Assembly (NCBI RefSeq): GCF_036961565.1
Contig: NZ_JBAMDD010000012.1
Span: 1-64,000, forward strand
Source of the DNA: Chitinimonas sp036961565
GTDB lineage: Bacteria; Pseudomonadota; Gammaproteobacteria; Burkholderiales; Chitinimonadaceae
Length of the DNA stretch: 64,000 nt
Direction of reading: 5' to 3'
Part shown: in pieces, positions 32,580 to 39,938 of the stretch
How the letters are laid out: each line of letters starts with the position of its first letter
Numbering within the stretch: the stretch's first letter is position 1
The notes under the pieces: generated by a model
Told to the model about the DNA's origin: nothing
Databases searched by the model: none
What the model saw: only the letters and a program-made list of their open reading frames with translations
Program-made: the position numbers and the translations under genes

Positions 32580-33458
32580 ATGGCAGAAAGATTTCGCAGC
32601 GCTCTCTCGCTAAGTCAAGTTCAAGCGAGCCCAATCTTCGATACGGTGTCATTATTTGATTCAACTCATCAGGAGTCGCAAGCCTCTCCGTTGGATGAAT
32701 TCTTAGCCAGGCTCAACGCAATCAATCGCCTAGCCCCTTCGCCGGCAAATTTCGATCATCTCCAGAGCCAGCTCGTGATGCTAGGTGTAATTGCCGCCGT
32801 AGAGAGCTATTTACGAGCGCTTTTGAGAAAAATCATTACACTCGATGATCTCTGTCAAAGGGCGGTTGAGTCAAGAGATGTTTCTTTTGGGGCGGCCCTC
32901 CATCTATCTAAGGGTATGATGCCGGAGGCGCTTCTTGAGCGCGTATCATTCGTTTCGCGAGAAAGTATAGTAGATTCGATGCGTACTTTCCTGTCCGTGA
33001 AAGGAAATTTACCTGAAGATGTCGATCTCGCGATTAAGGACTATCTGAAAGTATGTCAAATTAGACACTGCGCTGTACACCGGTTCGGTAAGCTAGGGGT
33101 GTCCAATGCAATTGCTCTTGGCTTGACTGAGCATAAAGCTCTTCTTGAAAAGCCATTGCAGTTAGACTATTCCTCGTTGCAGAATGCAATTGCAATTTCG
33201 ACGGGCTTTGTGAAGGTGTTGAATAACCATCTGTTTAACGAAATCATTACGCGGGTAATGGAGGGCTGCCGAGGTCGATGGAAGGATGATAAGAAGCTAT
33301 TTGTGTCCTATTACAACTTATTTTGCGATACCACAAGCGCCGCACGCTCCAGGCTTAGCTGTCGCGAAGTGTATGACGAATTTATAAAGCAAAAGAGCAA
33401 CTTTGAAAGTGGTGCCCACACCCGCAGGCAGCCGGGCAAATTGGTGCCACAAGCGTAA
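32580..33458 (+). CDS. HEPN-domain protein, predicted ribonuclease
   Basis: A 292-residue protein whose RHCAVH (162-167) is the Rx4H motif of HEPN ribonucleases. An upstream helix AAVESYLRALLRKII (72-86) is of the kind seen in RiboL-PSP/MAE_28990-type HEPN proteins. Such proteins often act as RNA-cutting effectors in defence and toxin systems. It begins seven bases after the ATPase stop, so both are almost certainly one transcript. Target and trigger are unknown; the C-terminal 80 residues match nothing I know. Confidence 0.72.
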   Translation: MAERFRSALSLSQVQASPIFDTVSLFDSTHQESQASPLDEFLARLNAINRLAPSPANFDHLQSQLVMLGVIAAVESYLRALLRKIITLDDLCQRAVESRDVSFGAALHLSKGMMPEALLERVSFVSRESIVDSMRTFLSVKGNLPEDVDLAIKDYLKVCQIRHCAVHRFGKLGVSNAIALGLTEHKALLEKPLQLDYSSLQNAIAISTGFVKVLNNHLFNEIITRVMEGCRGRWKDDKKLFVSYYNLFCDTTSAARSRLSCREVYDEFIKQKSNFESGAHTRRQPGKLVPQA

Positions 33459-33857
33459 AGTATATATGCATTCCCTAGCTTAGCTTAGCTGCCGCTGAGT
33501 CTGTCATTGTTGGTAACGGTGGCTGCATATAGATGAACCTTCCCAATGCCCTCGGTGCGACCTGTTGATCTTTGGGGATAGTCGTGTCTTACCCCAATGT
33601 TTCGTTGAGACACGGCAAATAAGGTGCATGCTATCGTGGCAGGTTTTGTTTCCGGGGATTTTTGCCTGGACAGGAAGTAATGCGGCCAAGGGCGTGCCCG
33701 ACATCACCGCAACAGCAGTGAGCACTCCCTCCGTGATTGGGCTGCTCGATGTTTTATCAAACCCCGAAGATGGTTTGGGGGAGCATTGAAGGGGCTCCTA
33801 TGAACGAAATCCCAAAGATTTGGCGACTATTGGCCCAACACTGAGCATGGTACCGAC

Positions 33858-34084
33858 GTGGAACTATAACTTTTCCACAACCCCCAAAGTGGAACCATAA
33901 CCTTTCCGCTACATATGCCTATCTTATTCAGAGTTTCAGAATCATTGAATCCCGCCAAGTCCTTGCAATGGCGTGACCAAGAAAGCAAAAAGCCCAGGTA
34001 TCCCTGAGCTTTTTCAACTTTTGGCATCAATCGTTCTGACGTTTATTCGGGCTGTTTTGCGCAAAGTGGAAGTATAAGGCTTCC
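33858..34084 (+). repeat. Three 19-bp imperfect direct repeats (arm-type att sites?)
   Basis: GTGGAACTATAACTTTTCC (33858-33876), GTGGAACCATAACCTTTCC (33889-33907) and GTGGAAGTATAAGGCTTCC (34066-34084) share a GTGGAAnnATAAnnnTTCC core. An inverted relative (TTATGGTTCC) lies just downstream, near 34098. Spaced copies next to a tRNA 3' end are typical of arm sites bound by tyrosine integrases (inference). Confidence 0.6.
33987..34014. terminator. Bidirectional terminator-like hairpin
   Basis: AAAAAGCCCAGG (33987-33998) and CCTGAGCTTTTT (34003-34014) form a stem with one C/A mismatch and a 4-base loop, with A-run and T-run on the two sides. It would stop transcription from either direction. Confidence 0.6.
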
Positions 34085-34144
34085 ATTTCGGCAACTTTAT
34101 GGTTCCCGCCACACTTGCTTGGACTTCTCTAGAAGAGTTCGACG

Positions 34145-34217
<73 letters not shown>

Positions 34218-34314
34218 AAGTGGGGTAAATATAGCGTGGCGTGCGTGGCGCCGACAAGGTGGGGCGGATTCTGGCAGAATCGACTGGAGCCAAGATCTGA
34301 CGGAGCAATCAGCA

Positions 34315-35571
34315 ATGGACGTGCAGTCGTACATGAACGAATTGGGGCGGGCGGCGCGGGCGGCATCGCGTTTGCTGGCGCGGGCGGATACCAATGCCAA
34401 GAACGCGGCTTTGCTGGCCATTGCGGCTGGCATAGAGCGCGATGCGGCGATACTGCTGGCGGCCAATGCGGCTGATATGGCGGCGGCGCAGGCGGCGGGG
34501 CTGGAGCCGGCCTTGCTGGACAGGCTGGCGCTGACGCCCAAGGGCGTGGCCAGCATGGCCGAGGGCTTGCGGCAGATTGCTACCCTGCCAGACCCGGTGG
34601 GGGAGATGAGTGACTTTGCCTACCGCCCCAGCGGCATACAGGTGGGCAAGATGCGGGTGCCCCTGGGGGTGATAGGCATCATCTACGAGGCGCGGCCGAA
34701 TGTGACGGCGGATGCGGCGGGGCTGTGCCTGAAATCGGGCAACGCGGCAATTCTGCGCGGTGGCTCGGAGGCGGCCCGTTGCAACCAGGCGCTGGCGGCG
34801 CTGGTGCGCGAGGGCTTGCGCAGCGCCGGCCTGCCGGAGGCGGCGGTGCAGGTGGTGGAGACTACCGACCGTGCGGCGGTGGGCGCGCTGATTACCATGA
34901 GCGAGTATGTGGATGTGATCGTGCCGCGTGGCGGCAAGGGCTTGATCGAGCGGGTGAGCCGAGAGGCGCGGGTGCCGGTGATCAAGCATCTGGACGGTAT
35001 CTGCCATGTGTATATCGACGACGAGGCCGACCCGGACAAGGCGCTGCGGATTGCCGACAATGCCAAGACGCACCGCTACGGCACCTGTAACACCATGGAG
35101 ACGCTACTGGTGAACGACAATGTGGCGGAGCTGGTGCTGCCGCCGTTGGCGGAGATTTACCGTGCCAAGGGGGTGGAGCTGCGGGGCTGTCCGCGGACCC
35201 GTGATGTGCTGCCGGCGGTGCTGGCGGCGACTGAGGCCGATTGGTCTACCGAATACCTGGCGCCGATACTGGCGATCAAGGTGGTGGAGGACCTGGATGC
35301 GGCGATTGCCCATATTAATGATTACGGCAGCCACCATACCGATGCCATCGTGACCGAGAACTACAGCAAGGCGCGGCGCTTTTTGCGTGAGGTGGATTCG
35401 GCCAGCGTGATGGTGAATGCCTCGACCCGTTTTGCCGATGGCTTTGAATATGGCTTGGGGGCTGAGATTGGTATCTCGACCGACAAGATACATGCCCGTG
35501 GCCCGGTGGGGCTGGATGGCTTGACCAGTCAGAAGTGGGTGGTGCTGGGTGACGGCCAGATTCGTGCGTGA
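34315..35571 (+). CDS. proA: Gamma-glutamyl phosphate reductase
   Basis: Reduces gamma-glutamyl phosphate with NADPH to glutamate semialdehyde, the second step of proline synthesis. A 418-residue protein of the aldehyde dehydrogenase superfamily: PLGVIGIIYEARPNVT (116-131) is the ProA signature, and Cys258 in RYGTCNTME is the catalytic thiol. Length is normal. proB is not adjacent here. The stop overlaps the next gene's start region by 23 bases. Confidence 0.97.
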   Translation: MDVQSYMNELGRAARAASRLLARADTNAKNAALLAIAAGIERDAAILLAANAADMAAAQAAGLEPALLDRLALTPKGVASMAEGLRQIATLPDPVGEMSDFAYRPSGIQVGKMRVPLGVIGIIYEARPNVTADAAGLCLKSGNAAILRGGSEAARCNQALAALVREGLRSAGLPEAAVQVVETTDRAAVGALITMSEYVDVIVPRGGKGLIERVSREARVPVIKHLDGICHVYIDDEADPDKALRIADNAKTHRYGTCNTMETLLVNDNVAELVLPPLAEIYRAKGVELRGCPRTRDVLPAVLAATEADWSTEYLAPILAIKVVEDLDAAIAHINDYGSHHTDAIVTENYSKARRFLREVDSASVMVNASTRFADGFEYGLGAEIGISTDKIHARGPVGLDGLTSQKWVVLGDGQIRA

Positions 35572-36565
35572 TTTGCTGGCGGCGCCGGCCGCTGTACCCG
35601 ATGCCGTGGCGCCCCTGGCCGGGCAATTTGCCGGCCGTTGTGGCGAGATAGATTGGCGCGCACTGCCTGCGGGCCTGCAGCGGCCTGCGTGGTGGCGCCT
35701 GTTCCACCACAAGCGCTGGCAGTATATGGGCATTGCCTGCGGCGATTGCTTTATTGGGGCGGCGGTGGTGCATGTGGGCTGGACCAATGCGGCGTTTGCC
35801 TACCTGTTTGACCGGGCCAGCGGCAAGGTGCTGGCGGCCACATCACGCGATGGCGTGCCGGGGCTGACGGCCCGTGTGGCCGATGTGCCGGCTGCCGGGG
35901 CTGAGAGCCGGTTTGCCTGGCGGGGAACCCGTGTGCAGATGCGGGAACCGACGGCGGACCAGTTTGTGCTGGAGGTGGATGGGCCGGATGGCTTTAGCGT
36001 GCGGGCCGCGCTGGATGGCCAGGCGGCGGCGCCCTGGCTGTTTGCTACTGGACCGGTGGCGGGTGGGGTGTGGCATGCCACCCATAAGTCGCCTGCCTTG
36101 CAGGTGCAGGGCGAGGCGCGTGTGGGCGGGCGGGTGTATTGCCTGGATGGCGGGCACGCCAGCCTGGATCATTCCAACGGGCTGTTGCCGCGCGATACCC
36201 GCTGGTTGTGGGCATCAGCGCATGGTTCTGAGGTGGGGTTCAACCTGCAGGCCGGCTATTTTGGTAACCACGAGAATGTGCTGTGGCTGCAGGGGCAGTT
36301 GATTGCGCTGGGTGCGGCCGAATTCAGCTATGACCAGGCCAATACACTGGCGCCCTGGCATGTGCGCACCGACGATGGCTTGCTTGACCTGCATTTCCAC
36401 CCCGAAGGCGAGCGGCGCGAAGACCGGGATCTGATCGTGGCGGCTAGCCGCTATGTACAGCCGGTGGGTACCTACCATGGCTGGGTGAAGGCGTCGGCCC
36501 AGGCCGAGCCCTATCTGGTGGCGGGCTTGCTGGGGGTGGCGGAGGATCACCACTCCCGCTGGTAG
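35549..36565 (+). CDS. DUF2804 family protein
   Basis: A 338-residue protein of the DUF2804 family, function unknown. Blocks such as HKRWQYMGIACGDCFIGAAVVHVGW near the N-terminus and SHG-like LDHSNGLLPRDTRWLWASAHG in the second half are typical, the latter recalling a conserved His/Asp-rich site. The frame from GTG 35549 overlaps proA by 23 bases; a start at GTG 35561 would overlap by 11. The tight overlap implies co-expression with proA, although no proline link is known. Confidence 0.78.
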   Translation: MTARFVRDLLAAPAAVPDAVAPLAGQFAGRCGEIDWRALPAGLQRPAWWRLFHHKRWQYMGIACGDCFIGAAVVHVGWTNAAFAYLFDRASGKVLAATSRDGVPGLTARVADVPAAGAESRFAWRGTRVQMREPTADQFVLEVDGPDGFSVRAALDGQAAAPWLFATGPVAGGVWHATHKSPALQVQGEARVGGRVYCLDGGHASLDHSNGLLPRDTRWLWASAHGSEVGFNLQAGYFGNHENVLWLQGQLIALGAAEFSYDQANTLAPWHVRTDDGLLDLHFHPEGERREDRDLIVAASRYVQPVGTYHGWVKASAQAEPYLVAGLLGVAEDHHSRW

Positions 36566-36723
36566 CGGGTGTTGATGGGGGTCAACGTGGCGTTGGCGGT
36601 GCCTGTGTTAGCCTGATCAGGCACGCTGGGCGGCAGCTGGCGCTACTGGGATGGCATGGCGCGCAGGTGGCTGTATTGCCCTTGGGCCTGCCTGGGCTGT
36701 TTCTGGCCTGGCTTGTACTGTTG

Positions 36724-36744
36724 CGCAAAGATTATATCTTTGCG
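36724..36744. promoter_or_regulatory. Palindrome upstream of the chemoreceptor gene
   Basis: CGCAAAGAT (36724-36732) and ATCTTTGCG (36736-36744) form a perfect 9-bp inverted repeat around a TAT centre, about 95 bases before the chemoreceptor ATG. It sits where a promoter would be (TTGTAC at 36713 is upstream), so an operator is plausible. Confidence 0.45.
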
Positions 36745-36838
36745 AGTCATGTTGCCGCAGTGGCCTGTGGCGCACTATCGTTAGCGTAGCGCTATTTCAA
36801 TTCAGGGTATGTGCCCTGTTATCGGTACCGGAGCCGCC

Positions 36839-38005
36839 ATGCAGATATTCTCGTTCACCCAACGTGCCTTGCTGGCATTCCTGGGCCTTGCCGTACTGAA
36901 CCTGGCCACCGCCTTGGTGGCTAGCATGGGGTGGGGCGGCGGCGCCGTCTGGGGTGTGGCCGTGTTTGGCGCCATCGTCGCTGTTGTCGGCGGTGGTTGG
37001 TGGGCCAGCCGGGCCAGTCATGGCATAGAGAAGATACGCACGCAGCTCAAGCATATCGAGGACGGCAATTTCCGCTACCAGGTGCATGTGGAGTCTACTG
37101 ACGAGTTCGCCGATACCATCCAGTATGTGCAGACGCTGTCCAACCAGCTGCGCAGCCTGATTGCCGATGTGCTGGCGTCGTCCCACAAGATATCGGAGCA
37201 ATCGCACCATCTTGATGGCGCGGCGGAATTGCTGGCGACCCAGACCGGGCAGCAGAGCGATCAAGCCATGCAGGTGAGCGCCGCCACCGAGCAGATGAGC
37301 GTGTCGGTGACCGAGATCAGCCGTGCTACCCACGAGACGGCCGAGAGTGCCATGAAGGCCAAGACGGTGGTGCGCGAGGGTGAGGCCAATATGCAGGCCA
37401 GCCTGGCATCGACCAGCCGCATCGTGGAGGTGGTGGGCGAGGCCCGCTCTACCCTGGACGACCTGAACCAGGCCGTCTCGCGCATAGGCAGCATGACCGG
37501 CACCATCAAGGAGATTGCCGACCAGACCAATCTGTTGGCCTTGAACGCGGCGATTGAAGCAGCCCGTGCCGGTGAATCGGGCCGTGGCTTTGCGGTGGTG
37601 GCGGATGAGGTACGCAAGCTGGCCGAGCGGACTTCGCAGTCCACCCAGGATATCAGCAACAATGTAACCAATATCCAGATGGTGACCCAGGCGACGCTGA
37701 TGACCATGGACGATGCGGTGGCCGAGGTGGCCAACGGGACGGCGTCGATCGAGGCCAGCAGCCAGAACCTGGCGGCGGTGGCGGCGGCCTCTGAGCATAC
37801 GGTGGAGATGACCGGGCGGATTGCCAATACCCTGCGGCAGCAGTCGTCGGCGGCGGAGGAAGTGGCCCGCACCATAGAGCGTATGGCCGGTACCATTGAT
37901 GCCAATAATCGCGAGGCGCAGGACGTGGCCAAGTCAGCAGAGCAACTGGCTGCGACGGCCAAGGCGTTGAAGACCATCGTGGCGAAGTTCGAGAAATCCA
38001 TGTGA
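36839..38005 (+). CDS. Methyl-accepting chemotaxis protein without periplasmic domain
   Basis: A 388-residue chemoreceptor that signals to CheA/CheW. Two membrane helices lie within about residues 8-55, separated only by a few residues (SMGWGGG), so there is no periplasmic ligand domain. A HAMP-like linker follows and then the methyl-accepting coiled coil with the hairpin tip ADQTNLLALNAAIEAARAGE fully conserved. It must sense something in the membrane or cytoplasm. ATG 36839 starts the first helix; earlier in-frame starts add an unlikely tail. Confidence 0.9.
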   Translation: MQIFSFTQRALLAFLGLAVLNLATALVASMGWGGGAVWGVAVFGAIVAVVGGGWWASRASHGIEKIRTQLKHIEDGNFRYQVHVESTDEFADTIQYVQTLSNQLRSLIADVLASSHKISEQSHHLDGAAELLATQTGQQSDQAMQVSAATEQMSVSVTEISRATHETAESAMKAKTVVREGEANMQASLASTSRIVEVVGEARSTLDDLNQAVSRIGSMTGTIKEIADQTNLLALNAAIEAARAGESGRGFAVVADEVRKLAERTSQSTQDISNNVTNIQMVTQATLMTMDDAVAEVANGTASIEASSQNLAAVAAASEHTVEMTGRIANTLRQQSSAAEEVARTIERMAGTIDANNREAQDVAKSAEQLAATAKALKTIVAKFEKSM

Positions 38006-38073
38006 TTCGATGGTGCGCCGGCCTCGATGGCGGCGTGCCGAAACAAGTCCTGCCGAGAATTCAAACACTTAGC

Positions 38074-38102
38074 GTGACCTGTCTGAGATATGCGGGTACA
38101 AT
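38074..38102 (+). promoter_or_regulatory. Candidate sigma-70 promoter for rsfS-rlmH-maf
   Basis: GTGACC (38074-38079) and TACAAT (38097-38102) are separated by 17 bases, matching four and five of six consensus positions. The transcript would have a leader of about 190 bases before rsfS. Confidence 0.35.
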
Positions 38103-38301
38103 CCCGCGCTTGCCTATGCCGCCGCTCGCCTGGTCGGGCACCGCCTTCGTTGCGCTACTGGCAGTTTTAATTGCCGAGTGAGCCCGGACGCCGTGCCAGA
38201 TTGCGCCGAGCGGCATTTGCTTTCTATGGCTTAGCAGCTATGAATGCGGAACGTCCCGCGGCTGCTGTGCTGCAAGACATTATTGGGAAGAAACAGACTC
38301 C

Positions 38302-38703
38302 ATGACTCAACACCTGACTATCGAGCAGATGCGTGACATCGCCGTAGCCGCCCTGGAAGACATCAAGGGCGAAGACATTCTGGTGCTCGACACCACCAAG
38401 CTGACCGCCATGTTCGAATGCATGATCGTGGCGTCGGGCAGCTCCAACCGCCAGGTCAAGGCGCTGGCCAACAGCGCCCGCGAAAAGCTCAAGGAAGCCG
38501 GTGCCGAGATACTCGGCATGGAAGGCGACGTGAGCGGCGAATGGGTGCTGGTTGATGTTGGTCCGCTGATCGTGCACGTGATGCTGCCGGCCGTGCGTGA
38601 CTACTACAATATCGAACAGCTGTGGGGCGGCCAGAAGCCAACCTTCAACCCCACGCGGCCTTGGGAAGCAGCCATACAGGCACACGACGATCCCCAGGTC
38701 TGA
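38302..38703 (+). CDS. rsfS: Ribosomal silencing factor RsfS
   Basis: Binds protein uL14 on the 50S subunit and prevents subunit joining, lowering translation in starvation. The 133-residue protein has the usual single domain with DILVLDTTKLTAMFECMIVA, GEWVLVDVGPLIVHVM and the YNIEQLW end. It heads rsfS-rlmH-maf; nadD, which often precedes rsfS, is absent, and a chemoreceptor takes its place. Confidence 0.96.
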   Translation: MTQHLTIEQMRDIAVAALEDIKGEDILVLDTTKLTAMFECMIVASGSSNRQVKALANSAREKLKEAGAEILGMEGDVSGEWVLVDVGPLIVHVMLPAVRDYYNIEQLWGGQKPTFNPTRPWEAAIQAHDDPQV

Positions 38704-38748
38704 TAAGGCGCCGGCCACGGTGTATGCCGTGGCTGTCGAGTACGCTGC

Positions 38749-39216
38749 ATGAAGCTTTTCATTATTGCCGTTGGCCACAAGATGCCCGATTGGGTGGAAA
38801 CGGCTTTCAAGGAATACACCAAGCGCATGCCGCGCGAGGCCAGTATCGAGCTGATTGAGCTCAAGCCGGGCCAGCGGGCGGGCTCCAGCGTGGAGCGGGC
38901 CATGGATACCGAGCGTGAACGCATACAGGCGGCCCTGCCGCCTGGTTGCCGCAAGGTGATCCTGGACGAGCGTGGTGCGGCCTGGACGTCGATGAAGCTG
39001 GCCGAGAAGCTCAAGGGCTGGCAGCGCGAGGGCGGTGATGTGGCGTTTGTCATAGGCGGGGCTGATGGCCTGCATGCTGATGTCAAACGGCAGGCCGACG
39101 ATCTGCTACAGCTCTCCGCCTTGACTATGCCGCACGGCATGGTGCGGGTGCTGCTGGCCGAGCAGTTGTACCGCGCCGTGGCGATCAACCAGGGCCACCC
39201 TTACCATCGCGAGTAG
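38749..39216 (+). CDS. rlmH: 23S rRNA pseudouridine-1915 N3-methyltransferase
   Basis: A 155-residue SPOUT methyltransferase that modifies pseudouridine 1915 in helix 69 of 23S rRNA on assembled ribosomes. The knot region is shown by VAFVIGGADGLHADV and SALTMPHGMVRVLLAEQLYRA, and the chain ends in the usual HPYHRE. Length is standard. It lies 45 bases after rsfS, a conserved pairing. Confidence 0.97.
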   Translation: MKLFIIAVGHKMPDWVETAFKEYTKRMPREASIELIELKPGQRAGSSVERAMDTERERIQAALPPGCRKVILDERGAAWTSMKLAEKLKGWQREGGDVAFVIGGADGLHADVKRQADDLLQLSALTMPHGMVRVLLAEQLYRAVAINQGHPYHRE

Positions 39217-39250
39217 CCGCTGTCGGCTGGCCGCAGTCTGAGTCTTGACC

Positions 39251-39841
39251 ATGACCAAACCCACGATATACCTGGCCTCGGCCAGCCCGCGCCGGCGTGA
39301 ACTGTTGGGCCAGATCGGTGTGCCTATCGAGCTGGTGCGCTGCGAGATAGACGAGTCGCCGCTGCCTGGCGAGCAGGCGCTGCCTTATGTCAGCCGTCTG
39401 GCCAGGGCCAAGGCGCAAGCAGGCGTGGCGACCTATCGCCGCGAGGGACGTGCGCCACGGTTGCTGTTGGCAGCGGATACCACGGTGGCGCTGGATGGCC
39501 TGATCTTGGGCAAGCCGGAAAGCCAGGAAGACGCCGTGGCCATGCTGATGCGCTTGTCCGGCAGCTGCCATCAGGTGTTGACCGGCGTGGCCTTGACGGA
39601 TGGCGAGCGGACGGAGACTGCGGTTTCCACCAGCCAGGTGCGCTTTCGCGATCTGGGCGAGGCAGAGATACGGGCCTATGTGGCCAGCGGCGAGCCCATG
39701 GACAAGGCGGGCAGCTATGGTGCCCAAGGCCTGGGCGCTATCTTGATCGCTGAGTTGCAGGGCAGTTTCAGCGGTGTGGTGGGTTTGCCGCTATGTGAGA
39801 CGGCCGAGCTATTGCGCCGGTTCGATTACCCGCTACTGTAA
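39251..39841 (+). CDS. maf: Maf-family nucleotide pyrophosphatase (dTTP/UTP type)
   Basis: Hydrolyses non-canonical or excess nucleoside triphosphates to monophosphates. The 196-residue protein has the N-terminal ASASPRRRELL, catalytic AADTTVALDG with the general-base Asp, GKPES, and DKAGSYGAQG, the set typical of the YhdE (dTTP/UTP) branch. ATG 39251 is preferred to the TTG two codons earlier. Third gene after rsfS and rlmH. Confidence 0.92.
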   Translation: MTKPTIYLASASPRRRELLGQIGVPIELVRCEIDESPLPGEQALPYVSRLARAKAQAGVATYRREGRAPRLLLAADTTVALDGLILGKPESQEDAVAMLMRLSGSCHQVLTGVALTDGERTETAVSTSQVRFRDLGEAEIRAYVASGEPMDKAGSYGAQGLGAILIAELQGSFSGVVGLPLCETAELLRRFDYPLL

Positions 39842-39889
39842 CCGCTGCCGGAATCGGCTGGCGGCGGGCTGCTGGTGGGCTGGATGTAC

Positions 39890-39917
39890 AAAGGGGTGTG
39901 CCTGGGCACACCCCTTT
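39890..39917. terminator. Bidirectional terminator between maf and mrcA
   Basis: AAAGGGGTGTGC (39890-39901) and GCACACCCCTTT (39906-39917) pair perfectly over 12 bp with a CTGG loop. The A and T ends serve both converging genes. Confidence 0.8.
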
Positions 39918-39938
39918 GCTTATTGCACATGGCAAGGG

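Larger units (their letters stand above)
33459..34144. other. Gene-poor flank between the defence cassette and tRNA-Ala
   Basis: About 690 bases with only short, unconvincing frames (for example 33565-33789). It holds three 19-bp direct repeats, an inverted partial copy near 34093-34109 and a bidirectional hairpin. This organisation is what remains at the integrase-proximal end of tRNA-integrated elements; no integrase or recognisable fragment of one is found. Confidence 0.5.

Noticed and set aside
29543..33458. Reading the cassette as a normal type I restriction-modification locus
   Set aside because: No HsdR helicase-nuclease; the second gene is a different ATPase and the third has a HEPN motif.
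33565..33789. 74-residue frame as a possible integrase or transposase remnant
   Set aside because: No catalytic Arg/Tyr motif or transposase signature; no ribosome binding site. Only flanking repeats support mobility.
33858..34084. The 19-bp repeats as a CRISPR array
   Set aside because: Only three imperfect copies with unequal spacing (31 and 177 bases between starts) and no cas genes.
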